Below, piece by piece: positions 34,785 to 43,181 of a DNA stretch of 64,000 bases (its first letter is position 1; each line of letters starts with the position of its first letter). Origin of the DNA: Gemella haemolysans ATCC 10379 (GTDB lineage Bacteria; Bacillota; Bacilli; Staphylococcales; Gemellaceae); assembly GCF_000173915.1 (NCBI RefSeq), contig NZ_ACDZ02000008.1, positions 1 to 64,000 of the forward strand. Direction: 5' to 3'. Position numbers and translations under genes: made by a program. The notes under the pieces are model-generated. The model searched no databases. It had not been told where the DNA came from and saw only the letters and a list, made by a program, of their open reading frames with translations.

Positions 34785-34956
34785 GGGAGTGACTCAAAAA
34801 TCGTGATTTCGTAGAAATCGATTTTGTCAAGTCACCCCCGCACAGTTTATTAGATATCTAAAAAGCTTTTATAAAGCGAATTTAGATATCAATAAACCAC
34901 TGTACCTATGAATGCTCATATGAACTTCGTCAAATTTTAGGACCTTTTTGTCAATC
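34785..34956 (+). mobile_element. MITE-like multi-hairpin element, copy A
   Basis: About 172 bp, matching the inverse of 58862-59035 over most of its length. It starts GGGAGTGACTCAAAAATCG. A first long hairpin closes with AAGTCACCCCC, and a second is built from TTAGATATCTAAA and TTTAGATATCAATAA. The right end (GGACCTTTTTGTCAATCTC) is a decayed inverted copy of the left. No transposase is encoded. It sits between the copA promoter and the RDD gene terminator. Confidence 0.7.
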
Positions 34957-34988
34957 TCAGCTGATTTTCTAGAATTTAATTTAAAATT

Positions 34989-35024
34989 TAAAGCTATAGA
35001 TTTATTAAAACCTATAGCTTTTTA
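34989..35024. terminator. Terminator of the yybS-RDD operon
   Basis: AAAGCTATAG and CTATAGCTTT form a stem around an AT loop just past the stop codon of the RDD gene, with A/T-rich flanks on both sides. Confidence 0.75.
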
Positions 35025-35029
35025 CAATA

Positions 35030-35683
35030 TTAATTTTTACTATCTAGTTTCTTATTCATCTGACTACGTAATTTTGAAAAATCTTCTTTGACTACTACAG
35101 TATCAGCAATAAAGTCATGAAGCCCTTTTTTCTTATTTGTGAAAACTACGGCTAAATACGGCAGGTATACTAAGAATATCGTTAATAATCTACCTACTAG
35201 CTCACGATAAACTACATCTGCAAAACTTAACTTTTCCCCTTTATTAGTCTCTACTTTTATCTTCATAATCATCTTACCTAAGGTTTGAGAGAAGAAGTAA
35301 GTCATAGCTATAAAGTAAGTAAACATAACAATAACATAACTTAAAGACTCTTCTCCTAAAATAGGAAAATCAAACACCTTGTTTAATAAACCAAAACTAA
35401 AAGTATTTAATAAACTAGATACAGCATAAATAACTATCATATCGATTACGTATGCAACAAATCTAGTCCAGAAACCTGCATAGAAATTTTTAGAAAGCAT
35501 TAAATAATCTTCTAATGAAGTTGGCAACGAAAAATCTTTCTCTACTTTTTCTTGTGCTTCTTTAGTATCTTCATACTCTTTAACAAATTCTTCATTTCGT
35601 GTAGTTTCATCCGGTGCTACTGTAGTACCCCCGTTAAAAAGCGGATCATATGAAGGTGTATTATTATTTAAATCGTTGTTCAT
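35030..35683 (-). CDS. RDD family membrane protein
   Basis: A 217-residue protein with a hydrophilic, acidic N-terminus of about 70 residues, then the RDD domain: FWTRFVAYVIDMIVIYAV (the Arg and Asp that name the family), a second membrane segment near 110-130, and TLGKMIMKIKV...ADVVYRELVGR, then KKGLHDFIADTVVV. RDD proteins are membrane proteins of unknown or variable function; some have been linked to ion transport. It ends the long operon and follows sppA by 13 bp. Confidence 0.88.
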   Translation of the reverse strand: MNNDLNNNTPSYDPLFNGGTTVAPDETTRNEEFVKEYEDTKEAQEKVEKDFSLPTSLEDYLMLSKNFYAGFWTRFVAYVIDMIVIYAVSSLLNTFSFGLLNKVFDFPILGEESLSYVIVMFTYFIAMTYFFSQTLGKMIMKIKVETNKGEKLSFADVVYRELVGRLLTIFLVYLPYLAVVFTNKKKGLHDFIADTVVVKEDFSKLRSQMNKKLDSKN

Positions 35684-35696
35684 TTAAATTCCCTCC

Positions 35697-36674
35697 CTAT
35701 CCTAAGTAGCTACGCTCAACTTTGTTTGAATTTACTTCACTATTTAATTCAGAGATAAAACTTTTTGTTGTTGCTTTTACAAATCTAGAAATTAAACTTT
35801 CTGTAGTTTTATCAGCTCTTAACTCGATTACAGTTGGATTAGACAATCCTTTTTCTTCTTTTATTAAATCAATAAGTTCGTCTTCAGTACCTACTTTATC
35901 AGCTAATTTGTTCGCTACTGCTTGAGTACCAGTATATGTTCTACCATCAGCGAGTTTCTTAACTTCATCTTCACTTAGGTGTCTACCTTCAGCTATAGCT
36001 TTTACAAATCTTTCATACGCTTCTTTGTTTTGCTCTTGTAATATTTTTCTAGTTGATTCTGGTAAGTCCTCTGTTAAACCACCTACTGCTTTTTGTTCCC
36101 CAGAACGGATAGTTTCTTGTTTAATTCCATGATCATTTAAGAATTTTTGAGCAGATACATAGCTCATAATTACTCCCAATGAACCAGTAGTAGTTTCAGT
36201 ATTTACAAAAATTTTCTTAGCAGGAGTCGATACATAATATCCTCCAGAAGCGGCTGTTTTCTTCATTGACACATAAACATCCTTACCACTATTCTTAAGA
36301 GCATTATATAATTCTGCAGTCTCATAAACACCACCACCTGGTGAATTCACAGATAATAGTATCGCTTTTACATTAGGATTACCTTTAGCTTCTTTAATTT
36401 GATTTAAAACAGAACCTCTTGAATAAGTATTAGTCATCTCTGCATTAATTTCACCGTCTATAGAAATTTTTTGAATAACTTCACTACTATCACCTTTTTT
36501 CAAAGTTAATTTAGTAACACTTTGTTCTTGTAAAAACTCTGTTAAATATCCATTTAATTCTGCATCATCTTTTTTACTGTTGTTACTTGATGTAATAGTT
36601 CCTTTAATTAACGAAAATACCACTAAGACCACAACAATAACAGTTGATATTAACCTTTTATTTTTAAAATTCAT
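35697..36674 (-). CDS. sppA: Signal peptide peptidase SppA (S49)
   Basis: A 325-residue membrane-bound serine protease that degrades cleaved signal peptides. One N-terminal membrane helix (ISTVIVVVLVVFSLI) precedes the S49 domain. VNSPGGGVYETAELY and the catalytic nucleophile region TTTGSLGVIMSYV, with Lys in SMKKTAASGGYYV, form the Ser/Lys dyad of Bacillus-type short SppA. An upstream ATG at 36725 is open, but GGAGG before the ATG at 36674 decides the start. It lies between the DUF4767 and RDD genes. Confidence 0.92.
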   Translation of the reverse strand: MNFKNKRLISTVIVVVLVVFSLIKGTITSSNNSKKDDAELNGYLTEFLQEQSVTKLTLKKGDSSEVIQKISIDGEINAEMTNTYSRGSVLNQIKEAKGNPNVKAILLSVNSPGGGVYETAELYNALKNSGKDVYVSMKKTAASGGYYVSTPAKKIFVNTETTTGSLGVIMSYVSAQKFLNDHGIKQETIRSGEQKAVGGLTEDLPESTRKILQEQNKEAYERFVKAIAEGRHLSEDEVKKLADGRTYTGTQAVANKLADKVGTEDELIDLIKEEKGLSNPTVIELRADKTTESLISRFVKATTKSFISELNSEVNSNKVERSYLG

Positions 36675-36758
36675 TTTTTCCTCCAAAACTTTATTATAAT
36701 ATTTTTTGTAAAAATCCAGAGACAAACAAACCTTTCGCCATCTATCCCTAGCCTATTA

Positions 36759-38075
36759 TTATGAACTCTTAACTATATTTTCAAAACCTTTTTGCAAATC
36801 CACATTAGCAGTTCTTCTGAAGTATACGTACTTCTTAGAATTCCCTTGATTTTGTTCTGTTATCAACACTATAGGTTCACCATTTAGAATAGTGAAATAG
36901 TATAGATGTGCTACAGAATTTACTGGTTTATCTATATCAGAAAATACAGCAACTATATTATATACATCTTTATAATTCCCTTCAGGTGACCACTTCATAC
37001 TAATTAGTTTATCACCTTCTAGAACTAAACGTGCATCCCCCGCCATTTCTGATTCAGTAGGAAGTTTTAATCCATGGAAATTCACTTGGTTACTCGGTGT
37101 ATATTCTTTATAACTTTGATTTAAAGTTTTTTCCCATTCTTTTACATATTTATATAGTTTATTACTTTTTTCTTTATTCCAAAGAGTATTACTTGTAGTT
37201 TTTATCTCTTCTTTTTTAGAGCTATTTTCTTCTAATAAACCAGTTACTGTAAGAGTACGTTTAAAGCTACCAGTAAGTTTTAATCCTTTCTTCTCAGCTT
37301 CCTCTTTATTAAGAGTTATCTCTACATCAACTTTACTTCCATTTTCCAAGTTTTCTTTCGGCGAGTATTTTACCTCAGGTTTTCTTAAGAATTTCTTGAT
37401 ATTTTCATCCGCATCTTTAACTTCTGGAACTTCCGTAATATTAACATCAACCTTACCAGTTCGGTTAGTTCCAGAAGCAGCTAGTTCAACTTTATACTGA
37501 TCAATATGAACTACTTTTGAATCTTTATTGTAGAATTTAAAATAATAAACTCCCGCAGCAAGTACACATACTAAAAGCAATGCAACTATAAATCCTATTT
37601 TAGACGATTTCTTATTAGGTTTATTTTTTTTATTTGCCTCAACTTCTGCCTCATTATTTCCTTGATTCACATTAGCATAATTACTATTTCCTAAGAAATC
37701 ATTATTCCGATTATCATCAGTAAACTGATCATTTTGATTATTTGCTCCTTGATCAAAGTTAGATTGATCAGTCTCAACATAATTACCATCCTGGTCATAA
37801 TAACCAGTTACCATAAAGTATCCATTTTGATCATAGTAACCCGCTGGTGTATAATTATTATCATTTTGATTATAGTTATTATATTGAATAAAATTACCAT
37901 TCAGGTCATAGTAGCCGTTCGGAATAAATTTTCCATCTTGATTGTAATAACCATTTGAAATATAGTTCCCATTTTGATCGTAATATCCAAAAGGAATATA
38001 GTTTCCTTCTTGATCATAATAACCATTTTGATTGCTATTCATTTCATTATTTTGTTTATTATTTCTATTCTTCAT
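36759..38075 (-). CDS. Membrane protein with N-terminal YYDQNGNYI repeats and DUF4767
   Basis: 438 residues. About 1-105 are seven or more 11-residue repeats of the form GYYDQNGNYIPN, rich in Tyr, Asn, Gln and Asp. They are followed by an Asn/Gln-rich stretch, a basic KKNKPNKKSSK segment and one membrane helix (about 162-180, IGFIVALLLVCVLAAGVYYF). The repeats should thus lie in the cytoplasm. Outside are a beta domain (about 188-285, ending LKLTGSFKRTLTVTGL) and a DUF4767-like domain (TLWNKEKSNKLYKYVKEWEKT). The beta domain is homologous to that of the protein at 51515, which also has an N/Q-rich tail. Function unknown. Confidence 0.75.
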   Translation of the reverse strand: MKNRNNKQNNEMNSNQNGYYDQEGNYIPFGYYDQNGNYISNGYYNQDGKFIPNGYYDLNGNFIQYNNYNQNDNNYTPAGYYDQNGYFMVTGYYDQDGNYVETDQSNFDQGANNQNDQFTDDNRNNDFLGNSNYANVNQGNNEAEVEANKKNKPNKKSSKIGFIVALLLVCVLAAGVYYFKFYNKDSKVVHIDQYKVELAASGTNRTGKVDVNITEVPEVKDADENIKKFLRKPEVKYSPKENLENGSKVDVEITLNKEEAEKKGLKLTGSFKRTLTVTGLLEENSSKKEEIKTTSNTLWNKEKSNKLYKYVKEWEKTLNQSYKEYTPSNQVNFHGLKLPTESEMAGDARLVLEGDKLISMKWSPEGNYKDVYNIVAVFSDIDKPVNSVAHLYYFTILNGEPIVLITEQNQGNSKKYVYFRRTANVDLQKGFENIVKSS

Positions 38076-38086
38076 AACTTCCTCTC

Positions 38087-39448
38087 CTATTCTGCATAAG
38101 TTTTTGATACGAATTTATTATATCGTTTCATGAATGCAAGTTCCGCCGTTCCTGTTTGTCCATGCCTATTTTTAGCAATAATTACCTCAATAGTAGAGAC
38201 ATCGCTTGTTTCTTGAACTTCATTTTCATCAGCGTCTTCACTCCTATAGTAGTCACCACGGTATAAGAACGAAACGATATCAGCATCTTGCTCAATACTT
38301 CCAGATTCCCTAAGATCACTCATCATAGGACGTTTATCTTGCCTAGATTCTACACTACGTGATAACTGAGATAGGGCTATTACAGGGCATTCTAGTTCCC
38401 TCGCCATCTGTTTTAAACTACGAGATATTTCAGATACCTCTTGTTGTCTATTATCGGTTCTCTTACTTCCTTGCAGAAGTTGTAGATAATCTATAACCAC
38501 TAAATCTAAACCATGTTCAGCTTTTAATAACTTACATTTCGCTTTTACTTCATTTACTTTAATAAAAGCACTGTCCTCAATAAAGACATTTTTCTGATTT
38601 AAGAAATGAACTGCTGTTTCTAGTTTCATAAGGTCATCATTATCAAGATTTCCTCGTTTAATTTTTTCAGAATCTATCATTCCCTCACTACAAATCATCC
38701 TAGAAACAAGTTGATCCGCACCCATCTCTAACGAGAATAATGCCACTGTTCTTTTCTCATCTTCAGAACGAGGATTTTTTCCAGCAATATTTAGCGCAAT
38801 ATTTAGCGCAAATGCTGTTTTACCCATCGCAGGACGCGCTGCAAGGATAATTAAATCCCCCTTACCAAAACCTACAATCTTATCTAGAGCTCCATATCCA
38901 GTTGGGACGGCTACATTTTCACCTTCTCCTGCCATACGAGCTAGAATCTCTTTAAATACTTCTTCAGTAACATCTTTCATATTCTTAAACTGAGATGTCT
39001 TTGCGCGCTCCATAGCACGTTCAACTTGATCGAATAAAGTTGCCGTTAAAGAATCAATATCAGCATTTCCTTGATTCATCTCTTCAGTGCTATTTAATAA
39101 TGCTTCACGAATTTCTCTGTAAATAGAATATCTTTTTACTAAATTCGCATAATGCATTATATTTCTAGAACTTGGAGTAATATCATATAAGTCCACTATA
39201 TATAATGAGGCATCCACATTTCTGAATGCCCCACTATTATTTATTTCTTCAAAAATTGTAGTGGTGTCAGGTATTATTTCCATTTCATCTAAATGTAAAA
39301 TAGCACTGTAAATATCTTTATTTCGTTCATCATAGAAGTCTTCAGCATCAACAGTTGCTTTCACTTCTACTAATTTTTCAGGCTCTTGCATTAGAGCCCC
39401 TAATAACGATTGTTCTGCCATAACAACAGAATCTATATGATATTTCAT
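38087..39448 (-). CDS. dnaB: Replicative DNA helicase DnaB (DnaC of Bacillus)
   Basis: A 453-residue hexameric helicase that unwinds DNA at the replication fork. N-terminal primase-binding domain (SLLGALMQEPEKL) and C-terminal RecA-like domain with Walker A AARPAMGKTAFALNIA (about residues 205-220), Walker B LVVIDYLQLLQG, and DLRESGSIEQDADIV, all typical of DnaB. Length is normal. No intein is present. It follows rplI by 22 bp, an arrangement conserved in Bacilli. Confidence 0.97.
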   Translation of the reverse strand: MKYHIDSVVMAEQSLLGALMQEPEKLVEVKATVDAEDFYDERNKDIYSAILHLDEMEIIPDTTTIFEEINNSGAFRNVDASLYIVDLYDITPSSRNIMHYANLVKRYSIYREIREALLNSTEEMNQGNADIDSLTATLFDQVERAMERAKTSQFKNMKDVTEEVFKEILARMAGEGENVAVPTGYGALDKIVGFGKGDLIILAARPAMGKTAFALNIALNIAGKNPRSEDEKRTVALFSLEMGADQLVSRMICSEGMIDSEKIKRGNLDNDDLMKLETAVHFLNQKNVFIEDSAFIKVNEVKAKCKLLKAEHGLDLVVIDYLQLLQGSKRTDNRQQEVSEISRSLKQMARELECPVIALSQLSRSVESRQDKRPMMSDLRESGSIEQDADIVSFLYRGDYYRSEDADENEVQETSDVSTIEVIIAKNRHGQTGTAELAFMKRYNKFVSKTYAE

Positions 39449-39470
39449 ATTATCACCTTCAACTTATTTA

Positions 39471-39914
39471 CTATTGTTCCACCACGTGAACTTTAATTGT
39501 TCCTTCTACTTGAGAGTGTAGTTTAATTTTAACATTTGTATAACCTAGAGATTGAATACCGTGTGGTAAGTCAATTTTTTTCTTATCAACTTTTAGGTCA
39601 TGTTGTTTCTTAAGTTCTTCAACAATTTGTTTAGAAGATACTGATCCGAATAATCTTCCGCCTTCTCCAGATTTAACTTTAATAGTTACTTCTAAACCTT
39701 CTAGTTGTTTTGCAAGTAAGTTAGCTTGAACTAATTCTTCTTGTTTATCTTTTTCAACACGTTTTTGTTGTCCTTTTAGTGTTGCCATATTAGCGTTTGT
39801 TGCTGCTACAGCTTTTTTGTTAGTTATTAAGAATTTTGCATATCCATCAGCAATTTCCTTAACATCTCCTTTTTTACCTTTTCCTTTAACGTCTTCTAAG
39901 AATATAACTTTCAT
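39471..39914 (-). CDS. rplI: 50S ribosomal protein L9
   Basis: A 147-residue L9: start [31 protein letters not shown]-like (here [17 protein letters not shown]), the long connecting helix about residues 40-75, and a C-terminal domain with [13 protein letters not shown] and [19 protein letters not shown]. It binds 23S rRNA at the base of the L1 stalk. Typical neighbour of gdpP and dnaB in Firmicutes. The RBS is AAGGAGA. Confidence 0.97.
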   Translation of the reverse strand: MKVIFLEDVKGKGKKGDVKEIADGYAKFLITNKKAVAATNANMATLKGQQKRVEKDKQEELVQANLLAKQLEGLEVTIKVKSGEGGRLFGSVSSKQIVEELKKQHDLKVDKKKIDLPHGIQSLGYTNVKIKLHSQVEGTIKVHVVEQ

Positions 39915-39945
39915 TATAATTTCTCCTTTTTTCTATGATTTATTT

Positions 39946-41892
39946 TTAAGATATTATTTTATCAATAGCATCATTTAAACGTTCTAATGCTTCATCTAAG
40001 TTAATCCCCTCAATCTGAGTTGCTGCATTAGCAAGATGACCACCGCCACCAAGTTCTTCCATGATAAGTTGAACATTTATATTACCTAATGATCTTGCCG
40101 AAATACCTACTTTACCTTCTTCTAGATATCCCATAGCAAAACTACATTCAATCCCCTTAAGAGTCAGAAGTAAATCGGCACTTTGAGCAAGCATAACATT
40201 TGTATAATATTTATCTTCAGGGGCTTTTGCCATAATAATTTCTGGGGATTTCTGAATAGAATTATTAATTATTTCTACTCTATTCATGAAATTCTCAAAT
40301 GGTTCTTTTAGAATTGTTTTAACTCTTATTGGATCTGCTCCATTGCTACGTAAATATGCAGCTGCATCAAACGTTCTAGACCCCGTTCTTACAGAAAAGT
40401 TCTGAGTATCTACTACTATTCCTCCAAGCATAACTGTTGCAGCAGTAGGTGTAATTTTTTCTATCTTAGTTTGATATTCTATTAACTCTGCTATTAATTC
40501 AGAAGCAGACGAAGCATATGGTTCAATATAAGTTAATAATGGATTCGTAATTATATCTTCTCCACGTCTATGATGGTCAATTATAACTTTTCTATTAGCT
40601 TTAGATAATATAGCTGCATCAATTACTCGTGAAGCATCTGAAGTATCTACAACGATTAAAGTTGTCTGTGGAGTCATAAGTTCCCAAGCTTCATCACTGT
40701 CTACAAATACTTTTGACAATTGTTCATCATGACTATCAATTTCAAACATTACTTTTTTAATAGTCTCATCACGATCACTTTCATTTAAGATAATATAGCA
40801 CTCTTTACCTAAAAACTTAGAGAAGGTATATATCCCTACACATGCCCCAACAGCATCGAAATCAGGACGTTTATGTCCCATTACAATTATCTTATCACTA
40901 TCACTTACAATATCAGCCAACGCATTAGAAACAACACGGGCCTTAATTCTAGTACGTTTTTCTTGAGGATTAGTCTTACCTCCATAGAATCTAATCGTAC
41001 CATCAATATCCTTCATGGCAACCTGATCTCCTCCACGACCTAATGCAAGATCTAGTGAACTCTTCGCAAGTTCTCCTAATTCTGGTAAGAAATCTGTTCC
41101 CATACCTACACCTATACTTAAAGTAATCGGTGCATCAAAATCTTCTTTTAGATTTCTAATAGTATCTAAAATCTGGAATTTTTCTTTTTCAATTTTCTTT
41201 AAATCTTTAACATTTAAAAGTCCGATAAATCTATCTTCATCTATTCTTTTCAGATATATACTATTCTTCTTAGCCCAATCTGTTAAAGTAATAACTATTG
41301 TCGCATCTAATCTACTTGCAACTTCGTCATCTAGCGAATCATAAACATCTTCATAATTATCAAGACTCAAATTAAGTATAATCGGTCGAGTATCTCTAAA
41401 TCTTTGCATTACTACTTTACTTTCTGTAATATCAAAGAAATATATATAACCGCTATCTTTTTGATAATTTACTTTATAATGTTTACCAAAAATTTCAAAC
41501 TGATTATCTACAGGTGTCTCAAGATCAAACAACTCCTTAATCTCAGGCATAAGTTCTACAATATTCATACCCTTTATATCTTCAACCTTGATATTCTTGT
41601 ATATAAAATTGTTAGCCCATTCTATATTCTTATCTTCATCAATTACGACTATTCCTATAGGAAACTTATTGATACCTTTTTCGGAAGAATTTTTAATTCT
41701 ATTAGTCAGTTTACTAATGTAACGCTCTGTTTGTTCAACAGTTTTTTTCTTCTGTGTGTTATAAAGAACGAGAATAAGTAAGCCCATCAATAAGTATACT
41801 ATTAAGCTATAAATACTAAAGATACCACTCAGAATCGCACCTACTAAAAATGTAGTTATGATAATTAACTCATACTTTTTCTTATCACTCAC
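39946..41892 (-). CDS. gdpP: Cyclic-di-AMP phosphodiesterase GdpP (YybT)
   Basis: A 648-residue membrane enzyme that hydrolyses c-di-AMP. Two N-terminal membrane helices (about 9-40), a PAS-type domain (about 75-155), a degenerate GGDEF domain (about 170-305, where the signature has become DEDRFIGLLNV), then the DHH-DHHA1 catalytic part: MGHKRPDFDAVG, VVDTSDASR, IIDHHRRGED, and the C-terminal GGGGHLANAATQI. All metal-ligand motifs are intact. Loss of GdpP raises c-di-AMP and often beta-lactam tolerance in staphylococci. It is two bases downstream of yybS. Confidence 0.95.
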   Translation of the reverse strand: MSDKKKYELIIITTFLVGAILSGIFSIYSLIVYLLMGLLILVLYNTQKKKTVEQTERYISKLTNRIKNSSEKGINKFPIGIVVIDEDKNIEWANNFIYKNIKVEDIKGMNIVELMPEIKELFDLETPVDNQFEIFGKHYKVNYQKDSGYIYFFDITESKVVMQRFRDTRPIILNLSLDNYEDVYDSLDDEVASRLDATIVITLTDWAKKNSIYLKRIDEDRFIGLLNVKDLKKIEKEKFQILDTIRNLKEDFDAPITLSIGVGMGTDFLPELGELAKSSLDLALGRGGDQVAMKDIDGTIRFYGGKTNPQEKRTRIKARVVSNALADIVSDSDKIIVMGHKRPDFDAVGACVGIYTFSKFLGKECYIILNESDRDETIKKVMFEIDSHDEQLSKVFVDSDEAWELMTPQTTLIVVDTSDASRVIDAAILSKANRKVIIDHHRRGEDIITNPLLTYIEPYASSASELIAELIEYQTKIEKITPTAATVMLGGIVVDTQNFSVRTGSRTFDAAAYLRSNGADPIRVKTILKEPFENFMNRVEIINNSIQKSPEIIMAKAPEDKYYTNVMLAQSADLLLTLKGIECSFAMGYLEEGKVGISARSLGNINVQLIMEELGGGGHLANAATQIEGINLDEALERLNDAIDKIIS

Positions 41893-41894
41893 AC

Positions 41895-42890
41895 TTATCT
41901 CCCCCTCTTCATAATAATGTATCCTTCTCTTAACTTGAATACACTGTCAATAAATCCTAGTAATTCGAAGATAGGACTAAAAATCAACATCAACAAGAAT
42001 AATATAGGTTTACCAATAGTTGATTTTGATTTTTGCTCTAAAAAGAAGAATGCAGTAAACAATCCATTTAAAATAAATGCTAATGATAATATTCCTGTTA
42101 TGTTTTGGAATAAAATATTCCAAAAACTGTATGTATTACTTCCGGCTTCCATTTCAACAAGGAAAGTTATTATAGTAACTACAATATATGTATACGCACT
42201 TTTTGAACTAACCATTATGCGACTAAACTTTGGAAATACTGGAATAATCACAAATTCTCTAGCTAACATCGATAATGTATAATGCACCAATACTAAACTA
42301 TATACAAGTAACATGATAAATAATGTTACAGGGAATGATTTTTGTATATTTGAAAAACTTTCTAAAACTAAGTTTTTATCAACACCTTGATTCATCTCTA
42401 CCATAGAATTAACATAAGTATTAATAAACTCTAATATTTGCTTACTATCAATAACTATTTTTCCAATTTTTATTGATACAAATATATACAAAGCTATACC
42501 TGAAAATATTATCGTAGCTGTTACTGCAACTAAAAATATTTTTGAACCTCGCAATAATATAGTTTTATAAATTATATATGCTATAGCCATGTGTATAATA
42601 TACCAAACTATCATACTCGGAGAGGCAACTACCGATAAAATCACACCCCCAGTAATAATTAATGGGAGATAATATCTTAATCCTTTTGCACCAAGTACAT
42701 ATGTAAGTGGAAATACAGAAAGGAATGCTGCCAAAATTTCAAAATTCACTAACGATCCTATTACCGTCAACAATAAATAAATAGCTGAACTAGTTAAAAC
42801 CTTTGAATTACTCGGCGGTTTGAAGAAAAATTTATTCTTCATTAACTTCTCGATTTCTTTTCCTAAAACATCTGAAATGTTATTACTCAA
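41895..42890 (-). CDS. YybS-like DUF2232 membrane protein
   Basis: A 331-residue protein with about eight membrane helices, which matches DUF2232/YybS by position (directly before gdpP, as in Bacillus) and by topology. Segments such as LVNFEILAAFLSVFPLTYVLGAKGLRYYLPLIITGGVI (described here in parts: FLSVFPLTYVLGAKGLRYYL) are typical of the family. Function unknown; recently similar proteins were discussed as related to ECF-type S components, which I cannot test here. It heads the long operon. Confidence 0.82.
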   Translation of the reverse strand: MSNNISDVLGKEIEKLMKNKFFFKPPSNSKVLTSSAIYLLLTVIGSLVNFEILAAFLSVFPLTYVLGAKGLRYYLPLIITGGVILSVVASPSMIVWYIIHMAIAYIIYKTILLRGSKIFLVAVTATIIFSGIALYIFVSIKIGKIVIDSKQILEFINTYVNSMVEMNQGVDKNLVLESFSNIQKSFPVTLFIMLLVYSLVLVHYTLSMLAREFVIIPVFPKFSRIMVSSKSAYTYIVVTIITFLVEMEAGSNTYSFWNILFQNITGILSLAFILNGLFTAFFFLEQKSKSTIGKPILFLLMLIFSPIFELLGFIDSVFKLREGYIIMKRGR

Positions 42891-43085
42891 ATTAACACTC
42901 CTTTTTTATTTTTATAATACCTTCACATAGCATTTTTTACTATATAGGTATCTTTATTATTATACCAAATTTCAACGTTTTTTAAAAGAAAAATAAAAAA
43001 CATTAGCAAGCTATAATTGTAGATAAATTCACTAAACTAAAACATCATATAATTTTCTAACCTCTTGTCAAAAATATAAAAAAGA

Positions 43086-43120
43086 AAAGAACTCTAACGA
43101 AATTTCCGTTAGAGTTCTAA
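43086..43120 (-). terminator. Terminator of the collagen-like surface gene
   Basis: AGAACTCTAACG and CGTTAGAGTTCT form a perfect 12-bp stem. On the minus strand it is followed by TTTCTTTTTT, so it closes the leftward transcript. Confidence 0.9.
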
Positions 43121-43181
43121 TCAAGATACTTCTATATCTATTTTAGAAAATATTATTTAATTAGTTATTCCTTAATATATT

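Noticed and set aside
34785-34956. Degraded transposase gene in the MITE-like element
   Set aside because: No frame gives more than short peptides and the internal sequence is made up of hairpins. It is a non-coding element.
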